Part shown: positions 61,354-64,000 of the stretch, one piece after another
How the letters are laid out: each line of letters starts with the position of its first letter
How positions within the stretch are numbered: position 1 is the first letter of the stretch
Assembly (NCBI GenBank): GCA_963759375.1
Contig: CAVWYY010000001.1
Span: forward strand, 124,001-188,000
Length of the DNA stretch: 64,000 nt
Direction of reading: 5' to 3'
From: DASSUW01 sp963759375
GTDB lineage: Bacteria > Actinomycetota > Thermoleophilia > Solirubrobacterales > Solirubrobacteraceae
Notes under the pieces: model-generated
The model's input: the letters and a program-made list of their open reading frames with translations, nothing else
The model's database searches: none
What the model was told of the DNA's origin: nothing
Position numbers and translations under genes: made by a program

Positions 61354-62025
61354 ATGAACCTGGGTCTCTTCCTCGCCACCGCCATCGTCCCGCTTCTGTT
61401 CGGGCTATGGGCGCAGATGAAGGTCAAGCGGACCTTCGCCAAGTACTCGCAGGTCAAGCCGCGCAACGGCATGAACGGCGCCGAGGCGGCCGCGGCCGTG
61501 CTCCGGTCGTCGGGCCTGCCGCAGCTCCAGATCCGTCCGGTCTCCGGGCGGCTGAGCGACCACTACGACCCGCGCAATCGCACTCTGAACCTCAGCGCCG
61601 ACGTCGGCCAGGCGTCGTCGCTGGCTGCGCTCGGTGTCGCCGCGCACGAGGCCGGCCACGCGGTCCAGGACGCCCGGAACTACCGGCCGATGCGGATCCG
61701 CCAGGCGCTCGTCCCGGCCGCCACGGTCGGCCAGTCGCTGTGGTTCATCCCGGTCGTGCTCGGCCTGATCATGGGCCTGACCGGTCTGGTGACGATCGGC
61801 CTCATCCTGTTCGCGGTGATCGTGCTGTTCCAGCTCATCACGCTGCCGGTCGAGTTCGACGCCTCCAAGCGCGCGCTCGTCGCGCTCGAGGGCCAGGGCC
61901 TGCTGGCCGCCGACGAGGTGCCGGGCGCCCGGGCCGTGCTCAACGCCGCGGCGCTGACCTACATCGCCGGCTTCGTGGCCGCGCTCGGCCAGCTCATCTA
62001 CTTCTTCGCGCTGAGCCGCCAGTAG
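61354..62025 (+). CDS. YugP-type zinc metalloprotease (membrane)
   Basis: This membrane protease (223 residues) has one N-terminal helix (LFLATAIVPLLFGLWAQMKV), a zinc-binding HEAGH in AALGVAAHEAGHAVQDA, and further helices around LWFIPVVLGLIMGLTGLVTI. EFDASKRALVALEGQGLL provides the third ligand region typical of the family. Preceding residues GRLSDHYDPRNRTLNLS match YugP proteins. Substrates are unknown. The ATG at 61354 follows a weak ribosome site (GGAG at 61341). A long GC hairpin at 62033-62065 closes the gene. Confidence 0.9.
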   Translation: MNLGLFLATAIVPLLFGLWAQMKVKRTFAKYSQVKPRNGMNGAEAAAAVLRSSGLPQLQIRPVSGRLSDHYDPRNRTLNLSADVGQASSLAALGVAAHEAGHAVQDARNYRPMRIRQALVPAATVGQSLWFIPVVLGLIMGLTGLVTIGLILFAVIVLFQLITLPVEFDASKRALVALEGQGLLAADEVPGARAVLNAAALTYIAGFVAALGQLIYFFALSRQ

Positions 62026-62032
62026 CGCTCGG

Positions 62033-62065
62033 AACCCCAAGGGGGGACTGTCCCCCCTTGGGGTT
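62033..62065. terminator. Strong GC inverted repeat, likely terminator
   Basis: AACCCCAAGGGGGGAC (62033-62048) and GTCCCCCCTTGGGGTT (62050-62065) are perfect 16-base arms around a single central T, eight bases after the metalloprotease stop. There is no T-run, but such hairpins are common ends in GC-rich actinobacteria. It could also belong to a dispersed palindromic repeat family in the genome. Confidence 0.6.
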
Positions 62066-62088
62066 GGGATCGACCAGAATGGGCACGG

Positions 62089-64000
62089 ATGCCCGGGCTG
62101 GTCGAACGTGACGCCCTGCTGGCGCAGCTGGCGGCGGCCCAGCGCGAGGGCGGGCAGCTGCTGCTGGTGGGCGGCGAGGCCGGCGTGGGGAAGACCGCGC
62201 TGGTCCGCGCCTTCGCCTCCGGGCTCGACGTGCCCGTGCGGCTCGGCGCCTGCGAGCACCTGGCGACGCCCGCTCCGCTCGGACCGCTCGCCGACGTCGC
62301 CGACGAGGTCGGCGGCGCGCTGGCAGCGGACATCGACGCGGGGAGCGACCCGCGGCGCGTCGCGCGCACGCTGCTCGACGAGCTGGGTCTCCCGGCCGTG
62401 CTCGTGCTCGAGGACGTGCACTGGGCCGACGAGGCGACGCTCGACGTGCTGCGCGTGGTCGGCCGCCGGGTGGGCTCGACGCCGTCGCTCGTGCTCGTCA
62501 CCTACCGCGACGACGAGGCGGTCGGCGACCATCCGCTGCGCCGCCTGCTCGGCGACCTGGCGTCGGCGCCGGCGGTCGAGCGCGTCGCGGTCCCGCCGCT
62601 GTCGGTCGAGGCCGTGCGCGAGCTCGCATCCGGTCACGACGCCGACGCCATCCACGCGCTGACCGGCGGCAACCCGTTCTTCGTGACCGAGCTGCTGGCG
62701 TCGCCCGGCGACGCGGTGCCGGCGACGGTGCGCGACGCAGTCCTGGCGCGCGCCGCGCGCCTGTCGCCCGACGCGCGGCGACTGCTCGACGGCGTGGCGC
62801 TCATGCCCTCCCGCGCCGAGCTGTGGCTGCTCGACGCCGCCTTCCCGGACGTCGCCGGCCGGGTGGACGAATGCGTGACCGCCGGGGTGCTCGAGCCGGC
62901 CGGCAACGCCGTGGCATTCCGGCACGAGCTGGCACGCCGAGCCGTCGAGAGCACGGTGCCGCCGCGCCGCCGGCGCGACCTGCACGCCGCGATCCTGCGT
63001 GCGCTCGAGAGTGCGCCCGGCGCCGACAGCTCGCGGCTGGCGCACCACGCCGACGAGGCCGGCGACACCGATGCCGTCCTGCGCCACGGGCGCGCCGCCG
63101 CCGAGCGCGGCTCGGCGACCGGCTCGCACCGCGAGGCCGCCGCGCAGTATGCGCGCGTCGTGCGCCACGCCGACGCGCTCGACCTGCGCGAGCGCGCCGA
63201 CCTGCTCGCCGCCTGGGCCCTCGAGGCACAGGCGAGCGGCGCCTACGAGGACGCGTCGACCGCCCTCACGCGCACGATCGTGCTGCGCCGCGAGCTCGGC
63301 GACCCGTTGCGCACGGGCGAGCACCTCGCGCGGCTCACGCTCCCGTACATCCTCCAGGGCCGCAACGCCGAGGCGGACGCTGCGAGCCGCGCGGCGATCG
63401 ACCTCCTGGAGACCCTGCCGGCCAGCGCCGAGCTCGCCATGGCCTACGGATTCCAGGCCTACGTCCAGATGATCCGGCGCGACAACGCCGACGCGGTGGC
63501 CTCGGCCGAGAAGGCGATCGAGCTCGCGCGGCGCTTCGACCAGCCGGAGGCGCTCGCGCTCGCGCTCAACATGATGGGCGCCGCGATCATCGTGAGCGGC
63601 GGCATCGAACTCGGCGTGGACCGGCTCGAGCAGAGCCTCCAGGTCGCGCGCGCGCACGACCTCGAGCACCGGATCGCCCAGGCGCACTGGGCGCTCGGCT
63701 CGGGCCTCGCGGAGATGTACGAGTTCGACCGCGGCGAGCGGGAGCTGCGCGAGCACATCAGCTTCGCGCAGGAGCGCGGCCTGGACTCCGGGTACACGCG
63801 CGCCTGGCTGGCCGCCGTGTCCGTCTACCGCGGGCGCTGGCGAGAGGGCACCGCGCTCGCCGCCGAGGTTCTCGCCGACGAGGTCTCCACCACCGGCCGG
63901 ATCACCGCCAACGTCGCGCTCGGGCGTGTGCGCGCGCGGCGCGGCGACCCGGGCGCGCACGAACCGCTCGACGAGGCGCTCCTCCTCGCCCAGCCCGGCG
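62089..64000 (+). CDS. LAL-family LuxR regulator, cut by right edge
   Basis: The readable 637 codons start with an ATP-binding domain (LVERDALLAQLAAAQREGGQ, Walker A in GGEAGVGKTALVRAF, Walker B-like LVLEDVHWADEATLD) followed by NPFFVTELLASPGDAVPAT and a long TPR-like helical region. No stop is reached. The architecture is that of large LuxR (LAL) regulators, whose HTH would be at the missing C-terminus, so the DNA-binding end is inferred rather than seen. A membrane or receiver domain is not present in the visible part. The ATG at 62089 is 23 bases after the hairpin at 62033. Confidence 0.85.
   Translation, partial: MPGLVERDALLAQLAAAQREGGQLLLVGGEAGVGKTALVRAFASGLDVPVRLGACEHLATPAPLGPLADVADEVGGALAADIDAGSDPRRVARTLLDELGLPAVLVLEDVHWADEATLDVLRVVGRRVGSTPSLVLVTYRDDEAVGDHPLRRLLGDLASAPAVERVAVPPLSVEAVRELASGHDADAIHALTGGNPFFVTELLASPGDAVPATVRDAVLARAARLSPDARRLLDGVALMPSRAELWLLDAAFPDVAGRVDECVTAGVLEPAGNAVAFRHELARRAVESTVPPRRRRDLHAAILRALESAPGADSSRLAHHADEAGDTDAVLRHGRAAAERGSATGSHREAAAQYARVVRHADALDLRERADLLAAWALEAQASGAYEDASTALTRTIVLRRELGDPLRTGEHLARLTLPYILQGRNAEADAASRAAIDLLETLPASAELAMAYGFQAYVQMIRRDNADAVASAEKAIELARRFDQPEALALALNMMGAAIIVSGGIELGVDRLEQSLQVARAHDLEHRIAQAHWALGSGLAEMYEFDRGERELREHISFAQERGLDSGYTRAWLAAVSVYRGRWREGTALAAEVLADEVSTTGRITANVALGRVRARRGDPGAHEPLDEALLLAQPG

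Noticed and set aside
1..64000. tRNA, rRNA, riboswitch, insertion sequence and prophage features.
   Set aside because: Intergenic gaps are short (under about 200 bases) and none shows the folds, inverted ends or genes expected. I could not run covariance-model searches, so very small RNAs remain possible.

Overview
The window is very GC-rich, almost entirely coding, and full of GTG starts and four-base start/stop overlaps. It carries an unusually large set of LuxR-type and two-component regulators. This fits a high-GC actinobacterium, most plausibly of the Solirubrobacter/Conexibacter type (Thermoleophilia). That placement is inferred from gene content only; there is no rRNA or tRNA gene here to confirm it. 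I see no insertion sequence, CRISPR array or phage module, and no gene-free stretch longer than 300 bases.

Positions 1-28,600 look like one stress and energy island. It holds two sensor kinases, four response regulators, a PAS-LuxR protein, a MalT-type LuxR protein, universal stress proteins, a chloride channel, a potassium channel and a cation/proton antiporter. It also holds a tight 12-kb operon: zwf, a GH15 glucan hydrolase, a GMC oxidoreductase, ndh, cydA, cydB, cydD and cydC, with an aldose epimerase divergent from it. A 17-bp palindrome, TCAYCCNNNNNGGRTGA, occurs in seven promoter regions of this island (six exact, one with a single mismatch), usually 34-68 bases before a start codon. 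I read this as an undescribed operator tying the island into one regulon. In logic it resembles the dormancy/hypoxia regulons of other actinobacteria, but the site differs from the DosR box. The operon can be read as a route from stored glucan through glucose and G6P/NAD(P)H to quinol and the high-affinity bd oxidase.

Positions 28,600-47,300 hold the antiporter and a DUF2254 protein, a nucleoside deaminase, and a 1.4-kDa-scale (about 1,412 residue) secreted protein with six 258-bp Ig-like repeats and calcium-binding nonapeptides. Then come two large STAND/TPR regulators (MalT-type LuxR and SARP/AfsR type), a GH3 beta-glucosidase, a membrane alpha/beta hydrolase, a DUF1772 protein, an ATP-dependent DNA ligase and an ArsR-CDF metal operon with a clear promoter and operator.

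Positions 47,300-64,000 hold two secreted proteins built from internal repeats of unknown domains, a DHA2 drug exporter, a degenerate alpha/beta hydrolase and a LAL-type LuxR regulator. Two intergenic regions here (49.5 and 52.4 kb) share a TACG-rich element. Next are a DUF4097 protein, a ribbon-helix-helix protein with a helically phased operator, Kup, a Clp-N/HTH protein, an Asp-nucleophile hydrolase, a YugP-type metalloprotease and a further LuxR protein cut by the right edge.

Four genes (zwf, ndh, the DUF2254 gene and the secreted repeat protein) have broken frames. At least four of the extra bases are a G placed directly before ATC, creating GATC. Sequencing or assembly error is therefore more likely than real gene decay.
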